A stretch of 64,000 nucleotides of DNA from Daphnia pulex. Lineage: Eukaryota > Arthropoda > Branchiopoda > Diplostraca > Daphniidae. The stretch lies in assembly GCF_021134715.1 (NCBI RefSeq), contig NC_060027.1, positions 3,782,001 to 3,846,000 on the forward strand. Reading direction: 5' to 3'. Below, one piece after another: positions 36,084 through 49,733 of this stretch. The notes below the pieces were generated by a model, which saw only the letters and a program-made list of their open reading frames with translations, ran no database searches and was not told the origin of the DNA. A program made the translations under genes and the position numbers. The stretch's first letter is position 1. Each line of letters opens with the position of its first letter.

Positions 36084-39000
36084 GGAGCGCATAGGAACGC
36101 GGGACTCGACCCACCCACTCGGGCGTGAACCTCTCCTGGCTGTCGCGCTGCTGGGGTGGGTGCTCCGTTCGCCCACTTAGCAACTGCTTAACGGCTCCTG
36201 TCATTCAAACATAATCACCCTTCGTCATGTCTCCCGAGCCGACTCGGATCTAGGCGAACTCGTATAGACAACCTAACGGCGTTCCTTTATTTGCACAGAG
36301 AGCAGCAGCACACAGATTGATGAAGCTCTTAACTCGCGTCCCCCCCCCCTCCTTCTTCCTATATATATAAAAATATCAGTTGGTTTTTTTCTTCTTCTCT
36401 CTTTTTTCCCTCCCGCCCGGGTCCTTTTTTTTTCTCTTGTCGGGACTCCCGGGGTGGATCGATCCCCCCCATCAACGGTATTGATTCAACAAACATTTTC
36501 TTGATCGACTGGACGTGGCATATTGATCTCATTCCACGAGCAGACGGGCCACAAAAATAGAAAAGAAAAAATCATCCAATCAGAAATTGAAAAAAAAAGA
36601 CGCGGTAGAAGATTCGTAATAAAAATTTGTTTTTCCTCCCGCGGACTCTAAAAGAGACCAGTAGATAAGGAATCGATAGACCCGAGGTGAACGAGGAGAG
36701 AGAAACTGCGATGGCAAAAGTCGCTGCCTTCAAATGAGAGAGAGAGAGAGAAAGTGTGTGTGTGGGATGTTATCGTTAAGAGACGGACGGCCAGAGGACG
36801 ACACACACAAGTCGAATCATCTCGCCAAAATGATAACAGCAGTCGGTACCCTACAGCTCTGCCCCCCCCCCCTGCACATTTATTGACGACACAGAGAGAG
36901 AAAAGCAAGTTGCTTTAAGTCCTCCTTGAATCGTCTTGAATGTTCGTTTTGTACTTGAGCCGCCGCTCAGCCAAAGAGAGAGAGAGTCGGTGCTATTCCT
37001 ACATACACCGCCCGGCATCGATTTTTGACCGTGTCCGACCCAACTGGCGAGAGAGAGGGAGAAAAGACAAGCCGGGACTGTAGCAGCAGCAGCAGCAAGA
37101 GGCAACATATATGCATGGGAGGAAGGCCATTTTGTCCATATATATCCAGCGCTCTCTCGTTTTTATTATTATTATTTGTGGAGCGAGTGGTGCGGAAGCG
37201 GAAGGGAATATGCCGGATCGTCACGAAAGACGCTCTGCCGACAGAACAGCAGTATAACACACGACGGGCGCCCATAGTTTGGGTGGGGGTGGCGGGTCTA
37301 TAAAAACTGGGACGGCCTTTTATATCCTTTTTTCGAAAGGGTAGAAAAAGAAAGAGGAGGAAAAACGCAACGACAAATATCAAATAAGAATGTGTAAAAA
37401 AATCCCTTCATTCGGGCGCCCCTCGTCTGTTTGGATTCATCGTGCCGGAAAACATGAAACTTGCTGTGCTGGATGTGAAGGAGACCGCGTAAAAAATAGA
37501 AGAAGAAGATGGAGGAAATAATAAACAAACGAAACCAAAACAAAAGGGAGAAAATCAGAAAGATGGAAAAGAGAGCTACTCGGATATGCCATGATGGAAA
37601 CCAATGAAAAAGACTGTACATCTATTGCGAATAAAATACACAACAGGCCTAGTAGATATATAGACTCTCATTTCTTTTATTTCTGGCAGCAGCAGCAGGA
37701 GTCGGGACACACAAAACGGAGAGGGGTTTATTTGATGTTTAGCTGCTGCTGCTGGGACCCCCATTGCTAGTACATAATACATTGAATCTTGCTGACACAC
37801 ACACACCAGCTTCTTCTCTCAATATTGTATGGGCTCTAGATATATACTCATATCACACATAGAAACTCGTACAAACTCTTCATCCCCCCCAATCTTTATT
37901 TTTTTGTGCGGATCATGGCAAAGTAGAAAACATGTCCAGTATTACGTAGAGAAAACGACTGGCCCCGGCTAGCCTATTTTATCGATCCGATTGTCTGTGT
38001 GTGTGTCACAGAGCCAACCGGGTTAGAGCCAAAAGGAGGGGGGGGGGCGATCCTAAATAGGAAAACACATTCAAAAGAGGAAAAAGCCAATAGTCGATAG
38101 AAGAGTTTTTCGTTGACCAGACTGGGTGGAAAAAGAGCAAAAGTTGTCTGTCTATGGTACTTGTTGCTGGACAGACCGAAAGCCTCTGTATACTCGTTAA
38201 GTTTATTTTCCCCATCGCTCCTAGTCCTAGTGTGTGTGTGTGTGTCGATGATGGATGGCCACTAGCTGGACATTCCCCTCCCAAAGCTGTATACTGTACA
38301 GCACCATTGCATTTTCTATATCTATGGCTCTCTATCCTCCTTTTTATTTAAAGATATCTTTCTTCATCTTCTTTCTCTCGAGCCATATCTCTCGTGATGT
38401 ACACAAGACGGAACAAAAAGAAAAGCAGCTGCTCCGGTTGTGGCCGGCCTATCTCTCTCTTTTCATGTACGAGAAAAGGATTCTTCTATATTTTCCCTCT
38501 TCGTTGTTGTTGTATATAGTCTCTCTCTCTCTCTCTCCCGGTCGTTATTTATGATCCTCGACGGAGATATACACTCCAGATGGGATTTACAGCATTTAAA
38601 AAAAGAAGGAGGAACCGATGATATGGCCGCCACGCTTTCTTACACAGCAACTACAGAGAGAGAGAGAGAGACACACGGATGCAGCAAGTAAATCACCCTC
38701 GCCCAAAATCATATCAACTCTTTTTCTTTCTTTTTTCAGATACAGGCCGACGGTTCTTATCGATTTTTATTTGATTTAAAAAAAAAAGATGCTCTTGGAA
38801 TTGTTGTCTGTAAGAAAAATAAGTAGGAACAGCTGTCAGAAAAATCGCCATGACAAAATAATGACAATATAATTCGGCTGTATAAGAAAAACCCCCCATT
38901 TCTGGCAAAAAGGTTATTAAAAACTAGTATAGAGGAGGAGGACAACAACAACATCTATTACCGGACAACCGGAGAGAAGACATGCGGCTTTGAGAGACGT

Positions 39001-40715
39001 TCGAGGGGAGCTGCTGGGCACGACGTAATGTAGCGAGAGCAATCGGACAAAATGTCGAGCGCAGATTCCAAGCCGGAAAAAAAAAAGAATCCCCATCCAA
39101 ATACGATTTGATATAGTCCTCCCCATGTTGATGGGGGCAAACAAATGTGTACACATTTATTTCGAAGAGGCCCACCGTACAATTTCGGGAAATAGTTGGT
39201 GATGCAGCCCAGCTTGTGAAGAAGCCGCATCGAGGTTTTTCGATAGCTTTCCCATATTATGCGTACATGTATAGGCCGCAAGATTCTCTCAACAATACGG
39301 CCGGAAATGCTATGGGACAGCACGGAATTGCGAAGCAATAACAAAAAGGAAGTTATATACATATAAACGCACGAGAGCTCCGCTTCTTCTTTTGTGTCCG
39401 TGCACTGCCTGTGATTATTCTGCGGCCCCCCATTTATTTTGGCTGAATTGAATCCCGCGGGATTTTTCTTTTTTTTTGGGTCAAATTTTCGTGGGACTTG
39501 ATTCGATTTGTTTCCGCTTTCTTGACGCGGTCAAAAAGGATCAACGCAACGAGTTTTGCTCCTATAGCGCGCCTGGCCAGATTGGATCATTGTCGTCGAC
39601 CGCGCCCCGTTACGCAACTACTGCGCACATCTCAATCTTCCTTCTTTGGGGCTCTTTTCAACATCCTCCCTCCTCCATGTTTAGACGTCTAATACACGCC
39701 AACACGCCAAAAAACAACCCAAAAAAAAAAAAAAACCCTCACTGCAGTACATGCACACACTTCAACTCGGCTAGCTCAGCTTTGCTCATGTAAGCGCGCG
39801 GGCGCCCGGTCACTATTTTTTTTCCCGCAGCTTTGCCCATCAGCGAGAAAAAATACCCAAAAGACAAAAGATTCGTATGTATACATACGGGGCGTGGTTT
39901 ACATTGTGATTTCTTCTCTACCCTCCCCCATCTTGTGCTGATAACAGCAGGAAAGGCAAAATAGACTTCTTCTACAAGGGCGCGGTAGCGTGATCAGCGG
40001 ATGTATGGAGTTGCTTTTTTTGTTCTTCCTTCGCCCGGGAAGTCGTGCGTATAAAATCGGCGAGACGGCCATAACGGCGGAATAGAAAAAAAAAGAAAAG
40101 AAAAATGAGATTTCCCGCGAGTGGATTTTCTGTTTCGTCACTGCCGAAAGTAAATCACCATAAATTCCGGCTTGCGACAACATTTGTCTTTGGTCACGCC
40201 CCCCCAACCAAAAAAAAAGAGTAAGAAAGAAAAGGCGGATGACATAATATAATAAGAAGAGACCAGAAAAGAATCAAGCGCCGGCCTATATAGATTGGGT
40301 GGGTGGGAATGGCTGGAGCTGGACAGACGTTTCTCTCTGATGTCGTCTGCTGTCGTCAAGGGACTTTTGATACTTTCTCGTGTGGCCGGATGGATCCATC
40401 AGCACAAGGAGAAGAAGAAGATCAACCATCGATTGCATCCAGCCGTCACTGTCATCCGCCAAGCAAAGGAGGAGGGGGGGGGGGGACATTGAAAACGAGT
40501 GGCGGTCTGGCCAGCCAACCAGCAGCACTTTGACAATAGATCCCGGGCCAAAATAAACGCGGCTCCGGCGGCTCTACCGGATTACGACGACGATATTGTA
40601 GTAGACGAGCGGCGGCGGCGGCGTCTTTACGTCCCACCCGAAATTCGTGACATGTTGTCTCATTTCACCGAGCGTCGTCGGGCGTCGGTGGGAGGGAAAA
40701 AATAAATAAAGGAAA

Positions 40716-40734
40716 GGCGGCGGCGGCGGCGGCC
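40716..40734. repeat. (GGC)n tract
   Basis: Six GGC units lie in a GC-rich stretch that also contains GGC/GCG repeats near 40611-40623. The surrounding 40499-40705 forward frame is open and Arg-rich, but there is no other sign that it is coded. Confidence 0.7.
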
Positions 40735-43700
40735 AGAGAGCGCTAATCGCATCTTGTTTTGATTCCATTCGATCCTCTCTAGCACGGTCTCCATCACGCT
40801 CCTACTCCTACTCCTTGGGCTCCCCCTCAAATTGATTCTTCCCCGCAACCATCACATCCAGCACAGTCAACCAAGCCGGGCAAAAGCCCCAGCAGCCTTC
40901 CCTATAGCTCCCGACTACTTTGTGTGTGAGAAATAGCAGCGCTTCGCGGTCCTTCTCTCTCTCCCGCTTCAACTATTCACGAACGGGAGGGCTCTAGACG
41001 CATGGCGGCCATCAGATTTTTTTTTTATTTATCTCATCTCATTCCAAGAAACAAACAGGAACGGATGATGGAAAAGACAGCTGGGCGAGATTTCGCTCTG
41101 TCGAGCATAGGCCCAACCCAAAAGATCACGAGTTGGAAAAAAAAACCGAATCAAATAATTAGAAATACCAGAGCGAAATCGGATCGACTTTGAGAACTTT
41201 AAAAGAGTTAAAAAGAAAAGTGAATCTTACTGGCCAAGCGGAAAATGTCCTTATTCATCCGGGGCGGGTAAGGAGGAGCTATCCCGACCAAGAATCGACA
41301 CACAACGGGAGTATTCTTTTATTACGTGACATCAACGAAATCATTGAAAAAACCAACTCCCCACTCCAAAAAAAGAAACCGAGTTGTGAGGATTAGAGAG
41401 AAAAAAAACAAAAGAATAAGAATCCCATCATCATCATCATCATCACGGAGGGGGAGGAAATAAAGAAAGACAGAAAAATCCTTAATGTTATAGATACATC
41501 CACCCCCAGCACATACTCGACTCACGTATCTCTCTCACCCTTCCTTCTGGCTCCCAAAAGCCCCGTGTGTGTGTGCGTGTGTTTGTCTCGTATTGCCGGA
41601 TATATGTGCGACGTTGACGAAGCTCAGCCGGGGAAAATACTACACACACAACTATAGAAAAAGAGTTATTAGCAGCCGGCAAAGTGTGTGTGTGTCGTCT
41701 GGTGTATTATAGACATACGCGCCCACCCCTCCAACTCGACGTGTGTGTGTACGTGTGTGTGTACACAAACAAAACGCACGTCTAAAAGAAAAAAGTCTTT
41801 GGATAAGAGAGAAGAGGAGTTTCAGGAGCATCTCATCCAATTTATTAGAAATCTCCCAGCGGAGCGACGCCAGAAATGAGAGAACAAAAGAGGCGAATCT
41901 TCCCGTGTAATTCCGGGCCTCCTCCTCCAACCCACCCACCACCCACCGGAAAAGGAGGAGAGAAAAAAAGTCCTTTTTGCCGCTGCTCCTATTCCACGGA
42001 ATGCCAGTTCCACACGTAATAAGAGCTCATTCTCTCAATGTACGGAATAAAACAAGCGAAAAAAGAAACAGACAAACTCACACAAAAGTCTCTAAACCGG
42101 TTTCTTATACTGTACAATTCTAGACAGATATATCTATCCTCTCTCTCTCTCTCTGCACCTCAAGAAGATGCCAATTACCGGAGCCAGAAACATAGAATAG
42201 AAGTGGAGGGAGAATGGAAGATGGATGAGCCCCAGCCCAAAAGCCCAGTAGTATACAATACTCTCTGCTTCCCTGCCATGCATGTTTTAGGCTCCTCCAT
42301 GTTCCTTAGCCAAGTTCCTGGGCTCCTAAACTGATGTCTATACTAGGCTAGCACATAGATCTACTACCTTGACATTGGGGCTAGGATGAAAATCTAGTCA
42401 CGTCAGCCCGCTCCGGTCTTGTTTTACACACACACACACACAGCCAAAGTCTCATATGCGAGAGAGAGGGAGAGAACGCCAATGGCCAAAAGTTATTGTC
42501 GTTTTCCGTGATGTATTATTACACAAAGCGAAGGCAGCAGCAGATCTCCTAGCCGGGAGACAAGAGAAAAGTCGGACGAGATTGTCGCGTGCCAATCACG
42601 AAAAAGGGACGATGTCGTCGACGACGACGACGTAGAAACAAGCCGAAAAAAGACAAGGAAATGTGTGTAGGCGAACAAATATATATCTAAACGGGATATA
42701 AATGATGGCCGAGATGATTCAATGCACGAAAAACAGGACGAGAGCAATGGCCGAAAACTTTTGGCCGAAAGTTAATTTTCCGTCAAACAGTCGGCAGTTG
42801 TATAGACTATAAGCGCAGTTGTCAGGTTCAATTACAGCCAAACTTTGTTAACAAAGAGAACATACACACACACACAAGTTTGTGATGGACAACGCAGTCA
42901 ACCTATCGAACGTTAGGCTCCACCCACGCCGGATCTGAGCACATTTCGGGATTTTGATTTGATTCCGGCGAAAGAAAAAACAACAAAGAAAAAACTCGAT
43001 AGAAACTTGGGTCCAATAATCAAAGGTACGTCGACATTCCCACGTGTGAACATCATCAGATCAATTAGATTTGTTTTACGAAAAAAAAAAAGAAACTTTG
43101 AATTTTGTTGTTGGGTTCTCTGCTGTGTGACCGCCAACGGTTTGTCGTGTCGATGCTGATTGAACCAACTTAGTTTTCACGTGCATGCACAGAGTAGGAA
43201 ATTCGCTCTAACTAACGAGCAGCTCACAACTTGGACCGAGACGGATGGCTGCCGGCCAGGCAAATAGTTGGGTCAACAATGAGAAATAGCCACTTACCAT
43301 ATTAGCTCGAGAAAAATGATGGATCCTCCATTTTTTGGGCGCCATGAGTTTTCGGTCACATGTTGGGGGACTGCCGTGCCACGTTTGATGAAATCAGTTC
43401 AATCTCTCATCAAATCTCTCAGCCATGGCCAGTTTGCAAATGCACATCTTTTTATCTTGATTGTGTGGCAACTTGTTCAGGGAAAAAACGGCACAATTTT
43501 TCACGCGACCACAGAGGCACAGACCACGCGACTACGCCATTGCTTTGTTCGACTGAAAGTTCTCGATGCAGCAGACGACAGCAGGTAGAAATAAAGCCAA
43601 TGGCGATTGAACACCAACTCGAAATTTGAATCGTATTGCCAGATCGGTCATTTTGATTTAGGTTCATTAATTATTTTTTTTTTGTATTGATTTTCTCGAG

Positions 43701-44319
43701 ATTTAGGATTAATTTTAAATATTGAAACCATTTAAATGGAATAATCTCGAAAGAAGCTTTTTTCGTCATGAAATTTTTAATTCGGAACAACGGAATACTT
43801 TCATCTAATCAAAAAAATTATGTTTTGTTGGATTTTGTCTTCCATTTTCCATAATATCGCAGCTATATAACGTCTGAGCAGACCTCAGCAATGTGTCAGC
43901 CGATATATAAACTATTCTTTTATTTAAGTTTCCTAGCTTGAAAAGCTTTCATCGATGACAGAAACAACCGCTCTCGAGGGAAACGTAACCTAGAATGTAG
44001 CGTCCATGTTGGGGGAGACAAGTGTCCATGTGAACATCGGGATTTATTTATTTTCTTTTTCTCTATTTCTTTTCGGGAAAAAGACACTCGATGGCGTCTC
44101 CTGGCCTTTGCTAAAAACGGACGAGGAAAAAATAAAAGAAAGAAAGAAGAAGATTTGCTTTTAAATGTTTGATATAAAACAGCACTGGAGGACTACGTGC
44201 CTACAAGGATGCAGCTTGTCACTTGCACCGATCCCTTTGTTACAACATTTAAGTAGTGATGCTGCGCTCGGTATTAACTTGGACGTCCGTTGCCCCTCCT
44301 TATCATTCGCCGTTGCGCC

Positions 44320-44510
44320 ATGGCAACGTCGATACAGGTAGTATACGTTCACGTATACATGTAACTTACACACACCTTTTGCAGTTTCACGTTACAGAGC
44401 CGGCCCTCGGGCGATACGACACACACGAGATCGTCGTCAACAGAAAACAATTCATCCGCGAGAGATTGATCAATGGAGAGACCCAAATGTTCTCCTTGGA
44501 TAAATATTAA
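44320..44510 (+). pseudogene. Array copy A: conserved short ORF, frame-shifted
   Basis: Copy A keeps MATSIQ at 44320-44337 and, from 44385, an open frame of 41 codons that reads FHVTEPALGRYDTHEIV and ends FSLDKY before TAA. Relative to copies E and G the spacer is 47 nt instead of a multiple of three, and there is a further one-base difference near 44400, so the copy is out of frame with its sisters. It can only be joined in frame by removing the spacer as an intron (GT at 44338, AG at 44384), which is very short. The function is unknown. Confidence 0.3.
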
Positions 44511-46670
44511 ATAATGATGACAGATTCAAATAGTGAACAAGATAGTAGGTTTTGGGGAGATGTGAAGCTTGAGGTAATATTCAAGACCAATTAAGCGGTT
44601 TGCATCACTCGTAGATTGCTGGTCATGCAACCAAGTCAATGGCCTTTTAGAGGCATTGATTTTTATATTCTGGGAGTTAACGCCAGTTTGATTTAACAGT
44701 ACGAAAGGTAGGAATGATTGTGGATATCCTAAATTTTTGTTTTTGAGACAAACATCAATTCAGTCATTCTTAGTCTTAAATGACTAAAAACCATACCTTC
44801 GTTCAACGTTAGCAATTTAAAAATTAATGTTAGTTTATAATTCAATTCATAATCAATTATGAATTAGTACACTCGTAAAGCGAAATTACGCTGTGATTCG
44901 CTCATTTCTGCACTGAATTTTGAATAAGCGACAAATATCGACGCCCAAGCTTCTCATTATTCCAGTTCATTTATTAAAATCTTAAAACTTTCAAATGGGT
45001 TATCGAAACAAATCACCGAAAAGAATTTCACTAATGCCTGCAGGCTCCGCCACTCGTGTGCCAATCGGTGGCAATGAACTCTTAAAGGCTGCTACATATT
45101 TCAACCGTTGAAACAAAATTGAAAATCCAAACTCCAATATTTGATTCGATCGATGGTAAATACCGAAAAGCGGCTAATCGGAAAGAAAAAACGGTAATAA
45201 ACAAGATCAAAGGTTTCCATCAATCAAATTGTCATTTCCAAACAATGAACGGGAACGTACGCCTTTTGGAGATGTCGAACATTATGGATATATTCGTGGC
45301 CGATTTAGCTATGTTCGTCGTGTTACGATAACAGGTCGTAAAATTTAGTCAATGGACTTTTTGAAATGATTCAGTTCATATTCTGGGAGTTTTCACCAGT
45401 GTAAATAGATAGAGTCAGACGAAAGGTATTTGGACATTGTTCCGTCTAGACACTCAATACAACATCGAAATTGAGTCTAAACAAAAAATTTATCCTAATG
45501 GCCCCTTTCGTTAGACAACAGTAATAATTAAAAAAAAATGTGTGTTTATGATAATTCCGATATTCATAAACTAATAAGCAGTTACGGAAAGCGAAATAGC
45601 GCAACAGTTCGCTCATTCCTGCACTGAATTTAGAATGGACGACGAGCATCGACGCCCAAGCTTCTCATAATTCCAGTTCATTTAATATTAATTTAATACT
45701 TTTCAATGGTTTGATAGTTGTTGAAAGAAATAACGGAAAATCAAGAATTTAACCTAATTCACTAAAACTTGCAGCTTCCTCTCCCACACTCGCAACTTAT
45801 GTATACTTACACACACACCTTTTGCAGTTTAACGTTCCCCGCCAGCCCTCGGGCGATACGACACACACGAGATGGTCGTCGATAGAAAGCAATTCATCAG
45901 AGAGACAGATTGGTTAATTTGGGTGACCCAAATGCTCTTGAATAATTAATAATGTCAGATTCAAACAATGAACAAGATAGAATGCTATTTGAAGATGTCG
46001 AAACTTGCTGATATATTCACCACCATTTGAGCGGTTTTTATCGTTTAATGAAGACCGGTCGTGATCCCTAGTCAACGCATTTATAGAGTAAATACAGTTC
46101 ATATTCTGGGAGTTTTCACCAGTACATTTAGATAGCTATAACGAAGCGCTGTTGCAGGAAGTTTGGTTGGTGATGATCCTTCCACTTGTATCACATGGCG
46201 ATATCATCTAATTACACCGGCCAATTTTTAACACAGTCGTTCTCAATGATCATCAAGAATGCAAATGTTTTATAAGGAATAGAATTACCATAACTGAATT
46301 AGCAAACTTTCAAAGCGAAATTACGTTGTAATTCGCTCACATCTTCACTTTTTTCGAGTGGGCGACAAGCATCGACGCCCAAGCTTCTCATAATTCCAGT
46401 TCATTTACCACATTATTTTAAAATTTTCAAATGGGCCGAAAGCTGCAGAAACAAAGAACTGAATATCAAGAATTAAACATAATTCACTAGCACTTGCAGG
46501 TTTCTCTCCCACACTCGCAACTTATGTAACTTACACACAGATCTTTTGCAGTTTCACGTTCACCGCCAGCCCGAGGGCGATACGACACACACAAGATTGT
46601 CATCGATGGAAAACAATTCATCCGGGAGAGATTGCAATGGAGAAACCCAAATATTCTCCTTGAGTGAACA

Positions 46671-46863
46671 ATGATATCATTTCCAAACAATGAACAAGTT
46701 AGAACGACATTTGGATATAATGAAACTTGGGAAAATGGACACGGCCAAGTTATCGATTTACATCGTTCAAAAATTCCTGGTCGTGATATCAAGTCAATTG
46801 ACTTTTTAAGGCTATGCATTTCATATTCTGGGAGTTTCACCAGTTATATTAGAATGAACCAAG
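46671..46863 (+). pseudogene. Array copy D: longest form of the second conserved ORF
   Basis: Copy D has an open frame starting near ISFPNNEQVRTTFGYNE, continuing through HGQVIDLHRSKIPGRDIKS and SYSGSFTSYIRMNQ, and then a GTAAGA that could be a splice donor. Related frames occur in B (from about 45232), C (from about 45952), E (from about 47561) and G (from 49988), but these carry stops at different points. The shared core is NNEQDRTLFGDVE followed by an HG..(10-15)..GRD/GHD motif and YSGSFHQ. Conservation at the protein level across copies suggests an ancestral coding exon. No family is recognised. Confidence 0.35.
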
Positions 46864-47192
46864 TAAGAGATTGTTCGGGTTTTCTTGATGAAGAACCTTG
46901 ACTGTTTTCGCCGGTCTTACCGGTGAAATTTATGGGGAAGATCTTTCATCATCAACTCCTAACAACTAATACTTTAGTTAATGTTAACAAAAAATTCAAA
47001 TATTGTTTAAATAAATTCCTATTGTGATATACGAATCAGTAGTCACCCAAAGCGAAATTCGACTGTAGGTCCCTCATAACTCCATTGATGTTAGAATGGT
47101 AGACATTCTTCGATGCCCAAAATTCTCAATATTCCAGTTCATTTATAGTTATTAGAATTCATAAAACTGTCAATCTTTAAGTGAGTCGATGA

Positions 47193-47561
47193 TTGAAACA
47201 AATAACAAACACAGGAAGACTAAGTGCCTACAAGCAGCCCAGCTCTGCCCAGCAGCTTGTCAATTGCACCCGCTTGCACCGGTCCCTTTGTTCCAACATT
47301 TATGTTGTGACGCTGCTCGGTATTAATATAGACGGTCCGTTGTCCCTCCTTATCACTCACCATTGCGTCATGGCAACGTCGATACAGGTAGTGTACGTAC
47401 ACCGGTACACGTATAATGTATACACCTTTTGCAAGTTTCACGTTACCCGCCAGCTCTCGGGCGGTTCGTCACACACGAGATTTTCGTCAATCGAAAACAA
47501 TTCATCCGAGAGAGTTTGGTTAATGGAGATTACCAAAATGTTCTGCTTGAATAAACAATGA
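47193..47561 (+). CDS. Array copy E: best-preserved ORF of the repeat unit
   Basis: This 122-codon open frame, overlapping the copy D/E junction, contains LLITHHCVMATSIQV, then the 16-codon open spacer, then FHVTRQLSG, HTRFSSIENNSSERVW and FCLNKQ before TGA. Copy G (49734-49991) has the same order (LLITRHCVMATSIQV; FRVIRQPSG; HTRYSSIENNSSERDW; LSLNKQ), with an 11-codon spacer also open. Preservation of frame in two diverged copies is the main support for coding. However, the reverse strand is also open here (47220-47441, with RRCHDAMVSDKEGQRT shared with copy A), so strand and coding status remain open. No signal peptide or domain is seen. Confidence 0.3.
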   Translation: MKQITNTGRLSAYKQPSSAQQLVNCTRLHRSLCSNIYVVTLLGINIDGPLSLLITHHCVMATSIQVVYVHRYTYNVYTFCKFHVTRQLSGGSSHTRFSSIENNSSERVWLMEITKMFCLNKQ

Positions 47562-48330
47562 TGTCATTTCCTAACAATGAACAGGATGGAACGCTATTCG
47601 GAGATGATGAAAATTGTGAAAGTGTTCACGGGTATTTAATTAGATTTCATCGTACGAAGATTGCCGATCGTGCATCCACGTCAATAACGGACATTTAGAG
47701 GCAATACAGTTCATATTCTTGGTTTTCCATTGTATAATTAGACAGAGCTTAACAGTATAACGGCATTGAATCTACTGTGTAGTACGTAGGTGATATCACT
47801 GGGATTGGGAATCCATAACATCACCAACTCATTTACATGTACGATTTTTCAAATGAGCCTTTACTACGTCAGCTGTTGAAAATCAAGTAATTTAAATGTG
47901 TTATATAGATTACAATAAATAATAGTGGGATCATAATTACACAAAGTGATTTCACGATGTAACTCGCTCATTTCGCCACTGATTTTGAAATAGGCGAAAA
48001 ACATCGACGGCCAAGTTCCTCATTAAATCAGTGCATTTATTATTATCTTACAACTTTCAAATGAGTCGATAGTTTTTGAAACAAATAACTGTAAATCAAG
48101 AATAAACCATAATAATTCATCTATCACATGCAGGTGTACAATTCATTATCTTTCCGCCAAGCCTGCGCCACTCAATCGCAATAAAGTATAAACTCTAATA
48201 ATTGAAAATCCAAACTCAATATTTGATTCGATCGATGGTAAAATACCGAAAAGGCGGATAATCGGAAAGGAAAACGACCGAAAATAAAAATCGACGATCG
48301 TTTTTCTTACGTCATACATTTCCAAACAAG

Positions 48331-49624
48331 TGCTGCGGCGAGTGTGTGTTGTGTGTGCAAATTCTCAACATCAATTCAACACACAGTCATCAGCTGTGGG
48401 TGTCTAAGAAAGTTGACGACGGAAAAAGTTGGAAATGTCAACGCCACTTTGACTTGCCAACTTAACATAATGAAGATCGTTATTTAGATGTGTATATTCT
48501 AGTCTGTGGGCTGTAAGCAGAACGACTCGAACAAGAGGAAGGGCCATCCATTCTCGTAGGCAAACGAAACAAAACAAGCCATTTGTTATACAGTTTGCGT
48601 CCCTGACTTGTATAAATGCGGCCAACTTGGCGGTCATTTTATACAGTCGCCATTACTCTTTTGAAGCAAAAGAGAGAACACTCCACGGTAGATAAATAAA
48701 AGCCAAAAGTCCACACACAAACACAGCACAGCACAGGAGCCGACGAGATTGAGTGTATAGAAAACCTTTTGTGTCTTTTATTTTTCTTGTTCCATATAGT
48801 TGTTGGACTATTTTTCTTTCTTATATATATTCTTTTGAAACAGTATTCACGGTTGGCTCGGCCGCTGACTGATGAACGCTCCCGCACCGGAATACAGCAG
48901 CAGCGGGATCGAGCGGGCGGAACTTATTCCTTTTCATTTACACACCTGGAATATTCAATTTCTTTTGGCTTTTTTCTTTTCTTTTTTTTTGACGTTAATG
49001 TGTAAACAAGTTACAAACAATATAAACATTAGCCGCGGTTTTTTTTTTTAAATTTTAAATCCCGCCGATGAGAGAGAGAGAGAGGCAACACCGCAGCAAC
49101 GCGGCTGCTGATGGATTGGCCATCACATCAGCATCAGCAGCCGCTGCTGTCACTTTGGCTGCCCATTTTTTTCTTATTTAAGAAGCCGGGCGAACGCGCG
49201 CGCGGACGCCGAGAGAGAGAAAGAGAAAAGACGTTTCAAAGTGAGCGAAAGGGCGTGGCTGCTGGCGTCCGTGCCGTGTGTGCTGTGCTGTCACGGCTTC
49301 TTAGGTTTTCCCGATTTCGACACCTCTGATGATGCTCGCCGAGCCGCAAAGTCAATTTCTCTTTCTACAGCAGCAACCCCGAAAATCAAATAAGAAAAGG
49401 CGCGTGCTGTTATATACAATAACAACACGCTTATCTCCTCCGATTCACGTAATCAAATCTTTTTTCGGCCTACATTATCATATAACTATAACTTGTTGTT
49501 AGTTTTATATACCAAATTGCCTTTAATAATTCTGTCGGCTGTTTATATAGTATTCCCCACCATTTTTTATCCAGGGTGTTGTAGACTCTCTTTATACTCA
49601 TCCGTTAGGGAACTCTTTGACTGT
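48331..49624. other. Spacer interrupting the repeat array
   Basis: About 1.3 kb without the array signatures separates copies F and G. It contains GA runs (49071-49083), CAG-type triplets (48894-48905, 49124-49143) and G/A-rich DNA like the rest of the simple-repeat-rich region. No gene is supported. Confidence 0.4.
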
Positions 49625-49733
49625 TTGCTAAAACGGACGGGAAAAAAAATAAAAGAAACGGGATTCGCTTTAAATGTTTGATCGAAAACACTGGAGGACT
49701 ACGTAGCAGTCTGTCAATCGCACCGGGCCCTTT

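Larger units (their letters stand above)
30184..44107. other. Shaw upstream region and gene-poor DNA
   Basis: I see no supported gene in these 14 kb. The part next to the Shaw start must contain its 5' UTR, but no promoter stood out. Positions 31900-34900 are plain AT-rich DNA with a few short coding-like frames (for example 32781-32978 and 32959-33183) lacking homology. Positions 35000-43200 are rich in CA/TG, GA/CT, CAG/CTG and CGG tracts. Confidence 0.45.

Noticed and set aside
36000..38600. Possible transposable element from CA and CAG runs
   Set aside because: Only simple repeats are seen; no terminal repeats or transposase-like frame.
40499..40705. Arg-rich forward frame (DIVVDERRRRRLYVPPE)
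   Set aside because: It overlaps a GGC-type simple repeat, and neighbouring frames are also open; composition explains it.
44338..44384. Spacer in array copies A, E and G read as a spliceosomal intron (GTA...CAG)
   Set aside because: Only 47, 48 and 33 nt long, and in E and G it is in frame and open, so read-through is simpler.
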